Assembly (NCBI GenBank): GCA_913061055.1
Contig: CAJXVA010000021.1
Location: 1-41,010 of the forward strand
DNA length: 41,010 nt
Direction of reading: 5' to 3'
Origin: an uncultured Pseudomonadota bacterium
Lineage (GTDB): Bacteria > Myxococcota_A > Polyangia > Nannocystales > Nannocystaceae
Below, piece by piece: positions 18,056 to 27,893 of the stretch. Both the position numbers and the translations under genes were made by a program. The notes beneath the pieces were generated by a model. That model ran no database searches. It was not told the origin of the DNA and was given only the letters and a program-made list of their open reading frames with translations. The stretch's first letter is position 1. The number at the start of each line of letters is the position of its first letter.

Positions 18056-19965
18056 TAGGCAGCGGTCGGGGGCGACTCAAGCACCTCGAGCTGACGGACC
18101 ACGCGGTCGAGCTCGGAGAGCAGGGCCTCGCTACGGGCGGTGTCCCCTTTGGCCGCCTCGAGGTCTTGCAGGAGCCGGTCACGTTGGGTCTGGAGCTGGT
18201 CCTTCTTCGTCGGCCGTGCCCGCATCAGACCGAACATCGTGATCAAGCCAAACCCACCCAGAGACCACCAGGCGATGTTCTCGACGAGGGGGTCGCGATG
18301 GCGAAGGTTGGTCATCGTGAACGACACCGTCTCGCCTCGGTTGTGCTGTGGAAGCGCCCAGACGACGCGACCGGGAACCGGCGAGGCGTGCTCGCCAGGC
18401 GTCTTGCCCTCGGCCTCCAACTCGAGACGCTCGTCTTGCAGGACGGTGGCCTGCACGAGATCGAAGGGCGCCACCCACTCCAAGTTCACCGTGCCGTCGT
18501 GCTCGAAGAGGTAGCCGGTCGAGAGGTTGGTCAGCTGGCCCGGTGGAATCGGGCCGTGCAGCGTGGCGTATGGGGCCTTCTCCTCGTGGTCGAGGAAAGC
18601 CTCGGCCGGGCGAAGCACCGTGAACCCCTTGGAGCCGTCCATCGACTCGATGCGTAGCTCGGGGTCCCAGAACGCTTTGTCCCCATCGACCACAACCTCG
18701 AAGATTTGGATGATCTGCGCGAGGTCGTTCTCGCCCTCGACGAGGTCGTACTGAACTGCAGCACGGACGACATTGGGGTCGCGGGTCGTCTCGAACAAGC
18801 GCATCTGGACATCGATGCCACCGCGGTCGTCCATCCCGAAGAACGAGCTCTCGTACGGGGCGTTTCCGTAGGCCGTCCGGACCAAGTACAGGGAGTCCTG
18901 TTTGACCGGGATGCCCTTGATGGTCGCGGTGCCGTCGGCGCCGCTGACCGCCCGAACCTCCTGAACTGCACCCGTTGCAGCCTTCTTGACCACGGTCAGC
19001 TTCTGGTTGGCGATGGGCTGGTCGTTCGCGTCGCGCAGCGAAACCCGAACGGTGCCGGTGGGCAGGGTCCGAAGAATCCGCGGCGGAGCCAGCGGCTGGC
19101 GCTTCGCTTTCGCGGGCGGTCCCGCTTGCTGTCCCGGAGGCGCCTGAAACTGCTCCGCGCCCTCCGCCAACACCAGGGCCATGCCCTTGTCGGCGGCCAT
19201 GGAAAACGGCTGACTCTTGCGGAGCGTGCCACCTTCGACAAGCAGGGCCTCGGCGGCCAGCGTGCTGCCTGCGGGGACCTCGGGTGGAAGCAGCTTGTCG
19301 AACACCGCCTTGCCGCGAGCATCGGTGGTCAGCTCGCGGATGATCGGCTCTCCTTCGGGGGGCGTGATCGTCAGCTTCACGACCACGCTCGGCACGGGCT
19401 TGCGTGCATCGAGATCGAACGTCCCGATGGTCAGGCTTCCGACCTCCATCCCGTCGAGCGGAAACGCGTTTCCGGGAGCGGGAATGGCCGGCTCGCCACC
19501 GGCCGCAGCAGGCCGGGGTGCGGTGGGAGCAGCCGCTGGCGCCGAGGCACCTTCGACCAGCATCACGGCGGTCCCCGCTCCTGGCAGCAGCGTGATGGAC
19601 CCCGACTTCACCTCGGTGCCGCCGATGGTCACACTCGCGACGGCGGTTCCACCGATGAGCTCGCTGAGTTCATCGAAGGTCGCCCTCCCCTGCTCCTGGG
19701 TCTTCGCGGTGAACGACGAGACCTTGCCGTCAGGCCCCGTCACCTTCAGCGTCACGTCGGTATCGACCGCGGGGGCCGAGAACCCAGCCTTCCCGAGGCA
19801 ACGCACGGTGACGGTCCCCGGCGCGAGCTTGGGGTCGGGTCGAGGGATGCCCGACATCTGGGACGGGTCCATCATCGGAGGCGGAGCCGCGTGGGCCGTC
19901 GCACTCCCGATGGCGAAGGAAATCGTGGCCGCGAGGGCAGCGCTACACAGAGCGTAAATCTTCAT
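18055..19965 (-). CDS. Secreted multi-domain protein with Ig/carboxypeptidase-like folds and C-terminal membrane anchor, in the ccm operon
   Basis: No named family recognised. The 636 residues start at ATG 19965, chosen because AAGGAG lies eight bases upstream and a clean signal peptide follows (about 1-26, ending TAHA). The periplasmic part holds several beta-rich segments with the pattern of carboxypeptidase-regulatory-like folds, such as TVTVRCLGKAG, KVSSFTAKTQEQGRATFD and GTVRVSLRDANDQPIANQK. Ala/Pro linkers separate them. Near the C-terminus comes a membrane helix (about 565-583, WWSLGGFGLITMFGLM), then a charged coiled-coil tail in the cytoplasm (about 587-632). It overlaps the upstream gene's stop (ATGA) and ccmA's start (TAATG), so it is probably translated together with the maturation machinery. 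A periplasmic role in apocytochrome or haem handling is inferred from position only. Confidence 0.75.
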   Translation of the reverse strand: MKIYALCSAALAATISFAIGSATAHAAPPPMMDPSQMSGIPRPDPKLAPGTVTVRCLGKAGFSAPAVDTDVTLKVTGPDGKVSSFTAKTQEQGRATFDELSELIGGTAVASVTIGGTEVKSGSITLLPGAGTAVMLVEGASAPAAAPTAPRPAAAGGEPAIPAPGNAFPLDGMEVGSLTIGTFDLDARKPVPSVVVKLTITPPEGEPIIRELTTDARGKAVFDKLLPPEVPAGSTLAAEALLVEGGTLRKSQPFSMAADKGMALVLAEGAEQFQAPPGQQAGPPAKAKRQPLAPPRILRTLPTGTVRVSLRDANDQPIANQKLTVVKKAATGAVQEVRAVSGADGTATIKGIPVKQDSLYLVRTAYGNAPYESSFFGMDDRGGIDVQMRLFETTRDPNVVRAAVQYDLVEGENDLAQIIQIFEVVVDGDKAFWDPELRIESMDGSKGFTVLRPAEAFLDHEEKAPYATLHGPIPPGQLTNLSTGYLFEHDGTVNLEWVAPFDLVQATVLQDERLELEAEGKTPGEHASPVPGRVVWALPQHNRGETVSFTMTNLRHRDPLVENIAWWSLGGFGLITMFGLMRARPTKKDQLQTQRDRLLQDLEAAKGDTARSEALLSELDRVVRQLEVLESPPTAA

Positions 19966-20753
19966 GCCGAGATCTCCTTGCCGCAGTGTTTGCAAAATTT
20001 GGCGTCCGGGTCGTTGGCGCCGGAACAGGCGCCACAGGCCAGGGTCGCGGCCTTCTCAGACCCCGAGGCGTCGTCGTCTTTGGCCTCCGCCTTGGTGTCT
20101 TCGACCGCCGTAGTGCCTTCGGCAGGCTCCTCGCCCTCAACCGCCTCGTCTTCTTCGGCGGGTGCGACGGGCTCCGACTTCGCAGCGTCGGTGGACTCGG
20201 AAGCCTGCTCCGAATCGTCGGTCGCGGGCTTTTCTGCCGGCGACGCCTCTTCGGGCTCGTCCGCCTTGACGACGCCCTCGGGAATCACGTCGGTCAATCC
20301 CCGTTCCTCGAGCAAGGCGTAGACCTCGGGGTGGACTCGCCTGACCCCGTCGAGCGCGCGCATCACCTCGATCGCTCGCAGCTCATAGGTCTGCTTGACC
20401 TCGGTGAAGTCCGTCTCCGACAGCTTGCCCATCTCGAAGTCGAACTTGAGTTCCTTGATCGCCCGAAGCAGGCGACGTTTCTCTTCGCGAAGTTGGGACC
20501 GGCTGGATCCGCCCAGTCCGCGCGAGCTGACTCCGAGCGCCGCGCGAGGACGGGAGAGGACCTGGACCATCTTGAACAGCGTCGCCAAGCTGAACACGAG
20601 CGCGGCGCCCCCGACCACGAGGCCGCCGGTGGCAACGTCGAGACGGGCCCCGGCGACGAAGGACAGGAAAGCAACGAATCCGACGCCACCGAGCAAAGCG
20701 ATGGCGCCCCAGCGCATCAGCGTGGAACGGGAGTCGGAGGAAGTGCTGGGCAC
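19962..20753 (-). CDS. CcmI-like membrane protein with C-terminal zinc ribbon
   Basis: A 263-residue protein. The start at GTG 20753 lies one base after the ccmF stop and has GGAAGG eight bases upstream; a TTG at 20783 is the alternative. Two membrane helices (about 15-34 and 42-61) lead into a cytoplasmic helical segment (about 87-137: EEKRRLLRAIKELKFDFEMG, then LSETDF). This segment has the look of the region after the first helix of CcmI/CycH-type proteins. An acidic Glu/Ala/Ser linker (about 165-235) ends in a four-cysteine zinc ribbon (C240, C243, C254, C257: CGAC...CKHC). Position between ccmF and ccmA points to cytochrome c maturation. The classical TPR part of CcmI is missing. The zinc site would be cytoplasmic if both helices span the membrane. 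Exact role unknown. Confidence 0.8.
   Translation of the reverse strand: MPSTSSDSRSTLMRWGAIALLGGVGFVAFLSFVAGARLDVATGGLVVGGAALVFSLATLFKMVQVLSRPRAALGVSSRGLGGSSRSQLREEKRRLLRAIKELKFDFEMGKLSETDFTEVKQTYELRAIEVMRALDGVRRVHPEVYALLEERGLTDVIPEGVVKADEPEEASPAEKPATDDSEQASESTDAAKSEPVAPAEEDEAVEGEEPAEGTTAVEDTKAEAKDDDASGSEKAATLACGACSGANDPDAKFCKHCGKEISA
19974..19979 (-). promoter_or_regulatory. Ribosome binding site deciding the start of the Ig-like ccm-operon protein
   Basis: AAGGAG eight bases before ATG 19965. It lies inside the 3' end of the zinc-ribbon gene and supports 19965 rather than the longer open frame to 19995. Confidence 0.65.
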
Positions 20754-20754
20754 G

Positions 20755-22845
20755 TCAAGCGCCTTCCGTTCGGCTCGTGCCAATGCAGATGATGCCGCCC
20801 ATGATCATGATGCCGAAGCCGAGCCACACCCAGTTCACCAGTGGGTTGTAGTAGAGGTTCGCGCGCGTCCAGCCGGTGGTCATGTCGACATCGTCGATCG
20901 AGATGTATGCATCGCCGCCGATGGTCATGTGCCGCGCGACCTCGGTCGTCGGCATGTCCGGGCTTTGGTAGTACCACCACTTCGCAGGGGTCAACTCGTC
21001 GACGACTTCGCCGCGCTGCAGCACGGTGAACTTCACCGACAGCATGTCCTTCTGCCAATCCTCCGAAGCGATCGTGCCGTCGTGCCGGATCTCGTAGGGT
21101 CCGAGGTCGACCTTCTCACCGGGTGAGATGCTGATCTTGCGCTCGATGTCGTAGGCGTTTCCAGCCCAGCCGAAGAACATCAGCACCATGCCCAGGTGCA
21201 CGATGTAGCCACCGTAGCGACGGCGAGCTCGGGAGATGAGGCCGATGAATGCGTCGAGCACGGACTGCTTGCGCCCACGGCGACGGACCGAAACACCTCG
21301 GTAGAACTCCTGAATGATGGTCCACATCGTGAACCCGCACAGTCCAAAGCAGGTCGTTCCCGCAACGCCCATGCTGACGTCGTGAATCTGGTCGACGGCA
21401 ACAAACGCCACAACAGCGGTGACCGAGCCGACGATGAGCGGCATCAGAAACTGCTTCACCAATGACTCGGTGCTGGACTTCCGCCATGCGACCAAGGGGC
21501 CGACGCCGGTCAGGAAGATAAGCGCCAGTCCGACCGGCACCATGTACTTGTTGTAGAACGACGGCCCGATCGTGATGCGATCGTAGGCCGGCCGTCCCGC
21601 CGCCATGTTGGCCATCCAGTCCTTCTCGTCGAACATCCCGACAGAGAACGTGATCTCCCGCAGCCACTCGTGGTCCGTAGCGAGGATGCCCGTCCAGTCG
21701 CGAAGCGTGGGGTAGATGGTCGCACCGGCGATGAAGAACGCCGCCAACAGGAACAGCCAGTTGTTGAGCAGGAACGCGAACTCTCGGCTGAGCACGCTCT
21801 CGAGTTCGTTGCGGGATCGCAGCAGCGGAAGCCGCCAGAACAGCAGGCCAAACGACACGATCAGGATGAACACCATGAAGATGCCGAAGGTCCACGCGAG
21901 CTGCGGGTCCTCTCCGAATGCGTGAACGCTCTGCACCACGCCGCTGCGGGTGAGGAAGGTGCCGAAGATCGTCAGCCAGAAGCTCGCGATGACGAGCACC
22001 AGGTTCCAGACCTTGAGCATGCCTCGGCGCTCTTGAACCATGACCGAGTGCAGGAACGCGGTGCACGTGAGCCACGGGAACAGCCCGGCGTTCTCCACCG
22101 GGTCCCAGGCCCAGTATCCGCCCCAGCCAAGTTCCTCGTAAGCCCACAGGCCCCCGAGCATCAGACCGGTGCCCAGGAACAGCCAGCTGAACAGCACCCA
22201 GCGACGCATGCTGCGTTGCCACTGCGCATCAACGTTGCCGGTGATCATTGCCGCCATGCCGAAGGCGTACGGAACGGCGAGCGACACCATGCCGAGGTAC
22301 AGGCTCGGTGGGTGGCAGATCATGTAGGGGTTTTGCAGCAGCGGGTTCATCCCTTTGCCCTGTGGCGCCGGCAGGCTTGCGTCGGCGATCAGGAACGGGT
22401 TGAACGGGTTCTTCAGGAAGACCAGCAAGGCCGTGAAGAACCCGAGGATGATCGCGAGGACCAAGACCGCGTGCGGGATGAGCTCGCGATGCCGCTTGGC
22501 GTTGGCCCGAATGGCGAGCGAACTGAACAGCGACAGAAGCAACACCCAAAACAGCAAACTGCCGTCCAGTGAGCCCCAAAACGCCGTGACCTTGTAGAAG
22601 ACCGGCATCGCGGGGTGCCCGTTGTGTTGGACGTACTGGATGCTGTAGTCGCCGGCCAAGAAGGCGTAGACCAGCAACGCTGAGGAGAGGGCGGCGAGCC
22701 CGAAGATGGCGTGCATGCCTGCCGTCGCGCCCTCGAGCAGCCGCTCTGAGCGACGATGGGCAGCCAACGCGGCCATCGAAGCGGTGGCCAGCGTGAGCAG
22801 GAACATCAGCAGAATCGTGACGGTGCCAAGCGTGGAGATCGTCAT
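20755..22845 (-). CDS. ccmF: Haem lyase subunit CcmF
   Basis: The large membrane protein of the haem ligation step, which transfers haem from CcmE to apocytochromes. At 696 residues it has about 14-15 hydrophobic segments and the typical length. The WWD motif is at about 241-248 (WGGYWAWDPVENAG). The four conserved histidines can be placed: periplasmic H178 (CHPPSLY) and H308 (QSVHAFG), and transmembrane H266 (AFLHSV) plus the His of YIVHLGMVLMFFGWAG. A periplasmic domain follows before the last helix. In classical System I it partners with CcmH; none is seen here. There is a 108-base gap to ccmE upstream and a one-base gap to the CcmI-like gene downstream. ATG 22845 lacks a strong ribosome binding site. 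Confidence 0.96.
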   Translation of the reverse strand: MTISTLGTVTILLMFLLTLATASMAALAAHRRSERLLEGATAGMHAIFGLAALSSALLVYAFLAGDYSIQYVQHNGHPAMPVFYKVTAFWGSLDGSLLFWVLLLSLFSSLAIRANAKRHRELIPHAVLVLAIILGFFTALLVFLKNPFNPFLIADASLPAPQGKGMNPLLQNPYMICHPPSLYLGMVSLAVPYAFGMAAMITGNVDAQWQRSMRRWVLFSWLFLGTGLMLGGLWAYEELGWGGYWAWDPVENAGLFPWLTCTAFLHSVMVQERRGMLKVWNLVLVIASFWLTIFGTFLTRSGVVQSVHAFGEDPQLAWTFGIFMVFILIVSFGLLFWRLPLLRSRNELESVLSREFAFLLNNWLFLLAAFFIAGATIYPTLRDWTGILATDHEWLREITFSVGMFDEKDWMANMAAGRPAYDRITIGPSFYNKYMVPVGLALIFLTGVGPLVAWRKSSTESLVKQFLMPLIVGSVTAVVAFVAVDQIHDVSMGVAGTTCFGLCGFTMWTIIQEFYRGVSVRRRGRKQSVLDAFIGLISRARRRYGGYIVHLGMVLMFFGWAGNAYDIERKISISPGEKVDLGPYEIRHDGTIASEDWQKDMLSVKFTVLQRGEVVDELTPAKWWYYQSPDMPTTEVARHMTIGGDAYISIDDVDMTTGWTRANLYYNPLVNWVWLGFGIMIMGGIICIGTSRTEGA

Positions 22846-22953
22846 GGGGAACTCGATGGGGAACTCGGAGAGGGGTTGACCGTCACGCGCACAGACCGGT
22901 GTGGCGTACCGCGCTGACGAGGATTCGCCAGCGAAGCTGAGGTCGAGTGCGGC

Positions 22954-23397
22954 TCAGGTGCGAGAGGGGCTGATTCCAGCCGGGCCGTCTTGCTTGACGC
23001 TGTCTTCTTCTTCGTACTTCGAGGGGCACTTCGCCGACATTTCGTCGGACTCGAAGAGTTCCCCAGACTCGGAGAGGCGGCCGGTCAGAACGACCTCGCC
23101 ACCCTCCTGAAACGTGTCGGGCGGGATGTTGGTGAAGTGGACCGCGAGGCGCTCGCCGGCGCTCTCGATCGTGAACCGATAGTCCCCGGTCGAGCCCTTC
23201 TTCTTGGAGATCGTTCCCTCGACCACGGTGCCGTGCACCTGGATCGTCCGGCCCTGATAGGCCTCCGGCGTCGCCACGACCTTCTCCGCGTAGACGTACT
23301 CGAGCACGCCCTCGCCGGGGTCAGAGAACACCAGGTAACCGATCGCGCCGAGAACGACGACTCCGATTCCAATCTTGCTTCCGAGACTCAGTGCCAT
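22954..23397 (-). CDS. ccmE: Haem chaperone CcmE, CxxxY (cysteine) variant
   Basis: Carries haem in the periplasm from CcmC to CcmF. The 147 residues comprise an N-terminal membrane anchor (about 8-24), then an OB-fold domain (QGRTIQVHGTVVEGTI, DTFQEGGEVVLTGRL). Where classical CcmE has HxxxY with a covalent haem-binding His, this protein has CPSKY (C124, Y128). That is the cysteine variant known from Desulfovibrio and archaea, associated with systems lacking CcmG and CcmH. A short charged tail follows. The start at ATG 23397 lies four bases after the moaA stop, with a G-rich GGGGGA box overlapping the end of moaA. The anchor is unusually weak in charge on the cytoplasmic side but otherwise normal. 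Confidence 0.93.
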   Translation of the reverse strand: MALSLGSKIGIGVVVLGAIGYLVFSDPGEGVLEYVYAEKVVATPEAYQGRTIQVHGTVVEGTISKKKGSTGDYRFTIESAGERLAVHFTNIPPDTFQEGGEVVLTGRLSESGELFESDEMSAKCPSKYEEEDSVKQDGPAGISPSRT

Positions 23398-23401
23398 GGA
23401 T

Positions 23402-24496
23402 TCATCCCCCGATGCTCATCATTGCTTTGCGAGGCCCGCCCCGGCCATCGAGGCCGAATGCGTGCGCATCGCGTTTGGTCACGAGCACGCGCTGTACCAC
23501 GCGCTCGACGTCTCCGACTTGGCCTCCGCGAAGGGCTGCCCGTAGGTCTCCGGTTTCGTCTCGCGCCAGACAGCCGTGAAGCTGTCCGGTTGCCGATACG
23601 CGCAGCCGGTTGCAGCTGGCGCAGAAGTTCTCGGTGAGCGCGCCGATCGTGCCCAGACGGCGCCCCGCCCAAGGACCGGACTCGACGCGCCAGTAGGACG
23701 CTGGTCCTCGGCCTCGGACTCCGTCGCCCTCATCGGGGACAACCACAGCCCCAAGCCCGTCGGCGACCGCCGCCCGGACCTCTTGTGCCGTCATCATCTC
23801 GCCCGGCATGAAGGTGGCCCCGCCGCCCATCGGCATCTGCTCGATGAAGCGCGGTGTGACGCCGCGAGCCCATGCAAACTGCGCCAACGCGGCGAGTTCG
23901 TGGTCGTTGAAGCCCTTGATGGCAACGGTGTTGAGCTTGACGTGGTCGAAGCCAGCGCTGGCGGCCGCATCGAGCCCGGCCAACACGTTGACGAGGTTGC
24001 CCCGCCGGGTGATCCGAGCGAAGCGTTCGGGATCGAGGCTGTCCAGGGAGATCGTGAGGCCGTGGAGCCCGGCCGACCGCAGTGGGCCCACCAATGGCTC
24101 CAGCCGCTCCGCGTTGGTCGTCATGACGACCTGAAGCGGCCCGCCCCCCTCGGTTCGGAGCGCCGACAGGTTGCCGACCAGGTCGACCAACCCGCGACGC
24201 AACGTCGGCTCACCGCCGGTCAGCCGAACGCGGTCGACACCCCACCGCGCGAAGGCTGCGGCCAGGGTGACCACCTCTTCGAGCCGCAGCACCTCATCCC
24301 GTGACCCGAACTCCATCGGTTCGTCCGGCATGCAGTAGGTGCAACGGTAGTTGCACCGGTCGAGCAACGAAATCCGCAAGTAGCGCACGCGCCGCTCGGT
24401 CCGATCGACGAGGTCGACCGAACCGTTCACGGAGACATGGGCCGGCGCCAACGAAGCACTCGGCTCCGTCGCGCGGCGCAGTTTCACGAGGCGCAC
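23402..24496 (-). CDS. moaA: GTP 3',8-cyclase MoaA (radical SAM)
   Basis: First step of molybdenum cofactor synthesis, rearranging GTP to 3',8-cyclo-GTP in the cytoplasm. The radical-SAM cluster motif CNYRCTYC is at C48, C52 and C55. The second, C-terminal cluster region reads CASCNRLRVSATGQLHGC, and the protein ends in the GG pair typical of MoaA. Also visible are LTGGEPTLRRG (SAM binding) and TISLDSLD. At 364 residues it is about 30 longer than usual because of the N-terminus; GTG 24496 is the open-frame start and GTG 24487 or a later codon could be used. It heads the long ccm gene run, only four bases before ccmE. Whether the cofactor serves a cytochrome-linked enzyme is not shown here. 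Confidence 0.95.
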   Translation of the reverse strand: MRLVKLRRATEPSASLAPAHVSVNGSVDLVDRTERRVRYLRISLLDRCNYRCTYCMPDEPMEFGSRDEVLRLEEVVTLAAAFARWGVDRVRLTGGEPTLRRGLVDLVGNLSALRTEGGGPLQVVMTTNAERLEPLVGPLRSAGLHGLTISLDSLDPERFARITRRGNLVNVLAGLDAAASAGFDHVKLNTVAIKGFNDHELAALAQFAWARGVTPRFIEQMPMGGGATFMPGEMMTAQEVRAAVADGLGAVVVPDEGDGVRGRGPASYWRVESGPWAGRRLGTIGALTENFCASCNRLRVSATGQLHGCLARDETGDLRAALRGGQVGDVERVVQRVLVTKRDAHAFGLDGRGGPRKAMMSIGG

Positions 24497-24648
24497 GACA
24501 CCAGGGTGCCACAGTGTGGGGCCGCTGGCAGCCCATCGGCCTCAACGGGCGACCGCTTGTCTCACCCGCGACCCCGGCGCCACCGCTGCGTCGTCGTACC
24601 GGGTCTCCCGCCGTGCGAACTGCGGGGGCCAGCCCCCAGAAACAACAA

Positions 24649-24676
24649 AAGCCGCGCTCCCGGAGGAACGCGGCTT
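24649..24676 (-). terminator. Intrinsic terminator of the ACIII-caa3 operon
   Basis: An 8-bp perfect stem AAGCCGCG / CGCGGCTT encloses a 12-base loop that can pair further (CTCC/GGGAG). On the minus strand it runs straight into TTTTGTTGTTT. It lies about 20 bases past the coxD stop. A second GGGGG/CCCCC hairpin at 24624-24637 follows. It cleanly separates the respiratory operon from the moaA-ccm run. Confidence 0.85.
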
Positions 24677-24698
24677 GGGTGACCGACGTCGGTCGGGG

Positions 24699-25514
24699 TC
24701 AGTGCGCCGGTTGGGGGGCAGCCTTCGGGGCCGCCTTCGCGCCGGGCTTAGCATCGGGCTTGGCATCGGGCTTGCCCTCTGCCTTGGCGTCTGCGCCCGC
24801 GGCGGGCTTCGGAGCGGCGGCCTTGTGGCCCTCGGCGGTGTGCGGGTTGACGCAGCCGAGCTTGGGCAGCACGCATCCGGCGTCGACCATCACGGGCACA
24901 CCGTCTTTGTCGACCTGTGGTTTTCCGTCGTGGTCCACGGACGGCACCATCTGCGAAACGAAGCACTCGTTCTCGATGCGGCGGACCAGGTAGTCCTCGC
25001 CGCCATGTGCGTCCTCGCCGTTGCAGACGGCGAAGGTTTGGTCGCACATCGGCACCGTGCCGTCGGAGCAGGCAGGCCTGCTGGCTTCGGTGTTGTTGGC
25101 CGCGCCCATCCGACCCATGTCGTCCCAACCTCCGTCAGCGCGCCTGAAGTCGGTGGCCTGCGCCTCGCTGAGACGATCCCGCGACTCGAGGTCGAAGATC
25201 GTGAACGTGAAGAAGATCGCCACGAACAGGAGCGACGACGCGAAGATGAACACGTGGAACTTGTCGTCGTAGATCAGGTGCATGAAGAACGCGCTCACGA
25301 GCGTGGCCTTCATGGCTGCGACGATCATCGCCACGGGTAGCGATGCGGGTCCAAGGTTCGCGTACGAGACCGCGTAGGTGAGGCCGGTCAGCACGAACAG
25401 CGCCGCGAGCACCTTGAGGTACAGCGAAACCGGCGAGATGTGCTCATGGCACTCGACGAAGTCATCGGCCGCTTTTCCGCCGAAGAAGAGCTTGTTGTCG
25501 TTGTTGTCAGCCAC
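24699..25514 (-). CDS. coxD: caa3 oxidase subunit IV with extra cysteine-rich C-terminal domain
   Basis: Residues 1-110 are a bacterial cytochrome c oxidase subunit IV: three membrane helices at about 31-51, 58-80 and 86-107, including KATLVSAFFMHLIYDDKFH. The usual protein stops near 110 residues. This one continues to 271 with an acidic region, six cysteines (C149, C157, C164, C184, C214, C221) and a low-complexity KPDAKPGAK tail. With the N-terminus inside and three helices, the extension should face the periplasm, where the six cysteines could form three disulfides. GTG 25514 has GGAG six bases upstream and follows the coxC stop by nine bases. The extension's role is unknown; it may stabilise or bind partners at the oxidase surface. 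Confidence 0.88.
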   Translation of the reverse strand: MADNNDNKLFFGGKAADDFVECHEHISPVSLYLKVLAALFVLTGLTYAVSYANLGPASLPVAMIVAAMKATLVSAFFMHLIYDDKFHVFIFASSLLFVAIFFTFTIFDLESRDRLSEAQATDFRRADGGWDDMGRMGAANNTEASRPACSDGTVPMCDQTFAVCNGEDAHGGEDYLVRRIENECFVSQMVPSVDHDGKPQVDKDGVPVMVDAGCVLPKLGCVNPHTAEGHKAAAPKPAAGADAKAEGKPDAKPDAKPGAKAAPKAAPQPAH

Positions 25515-25523
25515 GTCGCTCTC

Positions 25524-26210
25524 CTATTTCACGAGGTAAAGCAGGGGGAAGAGGAAGATCCAGACCAGGTCGACGATGTGCCAGTACAGCCCGACGTTCT
25601 CGACCGGCGCGTAGTAGCCGTCCTTGAAGTCGCCCCGTTTGGCGCGCAGGTAGACCCAGACGATGACCCCGATGCCCGCGAGCACGTGCACGCCGTGCAG
25701 GCCGGTCATCACGAAGTACAGGCCGAAGAACACGTGCGGCAGGCCGCGGAAGCTGTGTCCATGGCTGTGCGCGTACTGAGCGGCCTCGTCGTAGTGGAAG
25801 TAGCCGCCCGGGAAGATGCCGTGCGAGAACTTGCCGGTGTACTCGACGTATTTGACGCCGAGGAAGATGAAGGCGCACGCCAAGGTGATGAGCAGCTGCG
25901 TCGCGCAGCGCTTGTTGTCACCAAGCTGGGCGTAGCGGACGGCCATCGCCATCGTGAAGCTCGAGGTGAGCAGCACGACGGTGTTGATGCCGCCCATCGT
26001 CTTGTCCAGAAGCTCGTGCGAGCTCAAGACCATCTCGGGATACAGAGCCCGGACGACGAAGTAGGCCAAGAACAGGCCTGAGAACATGAGCACTTCGGTT
26101 GCCAGGAAGAGCCACATGCCCATCTTGGCCGCGCCGGCTTGCTGCCCGACGGTGTTGAAGTGGTGCTGGAAGAACGCATGGTTCTTCGCCGGTTTTGCGT
26201 GGTCACCCAT
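25524..26210 (-). CDS. coxC: Cytochrome c oxidase subunit III
   Basis: Membrane subunit of the haem-copper oxidase without redox centres; it stabilises subunit I and proton uptake. The 228 residues from ATG 26210 (MGDHAKPAK) give five helices, in line with short bacterial COX III. Family motifs visible are [18 protein letters not shown], near the N-terminus, and [10 protein letters not shown] with [20 protein letters not shown] at the end. The open frame reaches 26243, but the shorter start matches the family and has AGGGACC upstream. A glycine/His-rich loop (about 128-150: [20 protein letters not shown]) is longer than in many homologues and also occurs in other caa3-type subunits. Confidence 0.95.
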   Translation of the reverse strand: MGDHAKPAKNHAFFQHHFNTVGQQAGAAKMGMWLFLATEVLMFSGLFLAYFVVRALYPEMVLSSHELLDKTMGGINTVVLLTSSFTMAMAVRYAQLGDNKRCATQLLITLACAFIFLGVKYVEYTGKFSHGIFPGGYFHYDEAAQYAHSHGHSFRGLPHVFFGLYFVMTGLHGVHVLAGIGVIVWVYLRAKRGDFKDGYYAPVENVGLYWHIVDLVWIFLFPLLYLVK

Positions 26211-26251
26211 CAGTAAGGTCCCTGCTGCAGTCGTTCGAATCACACGGAGCG

Positions 26252-27874
<1,623 letters not shown>

Positions 27875-27893
27875 GGCGATATCTCCGTGGGCG

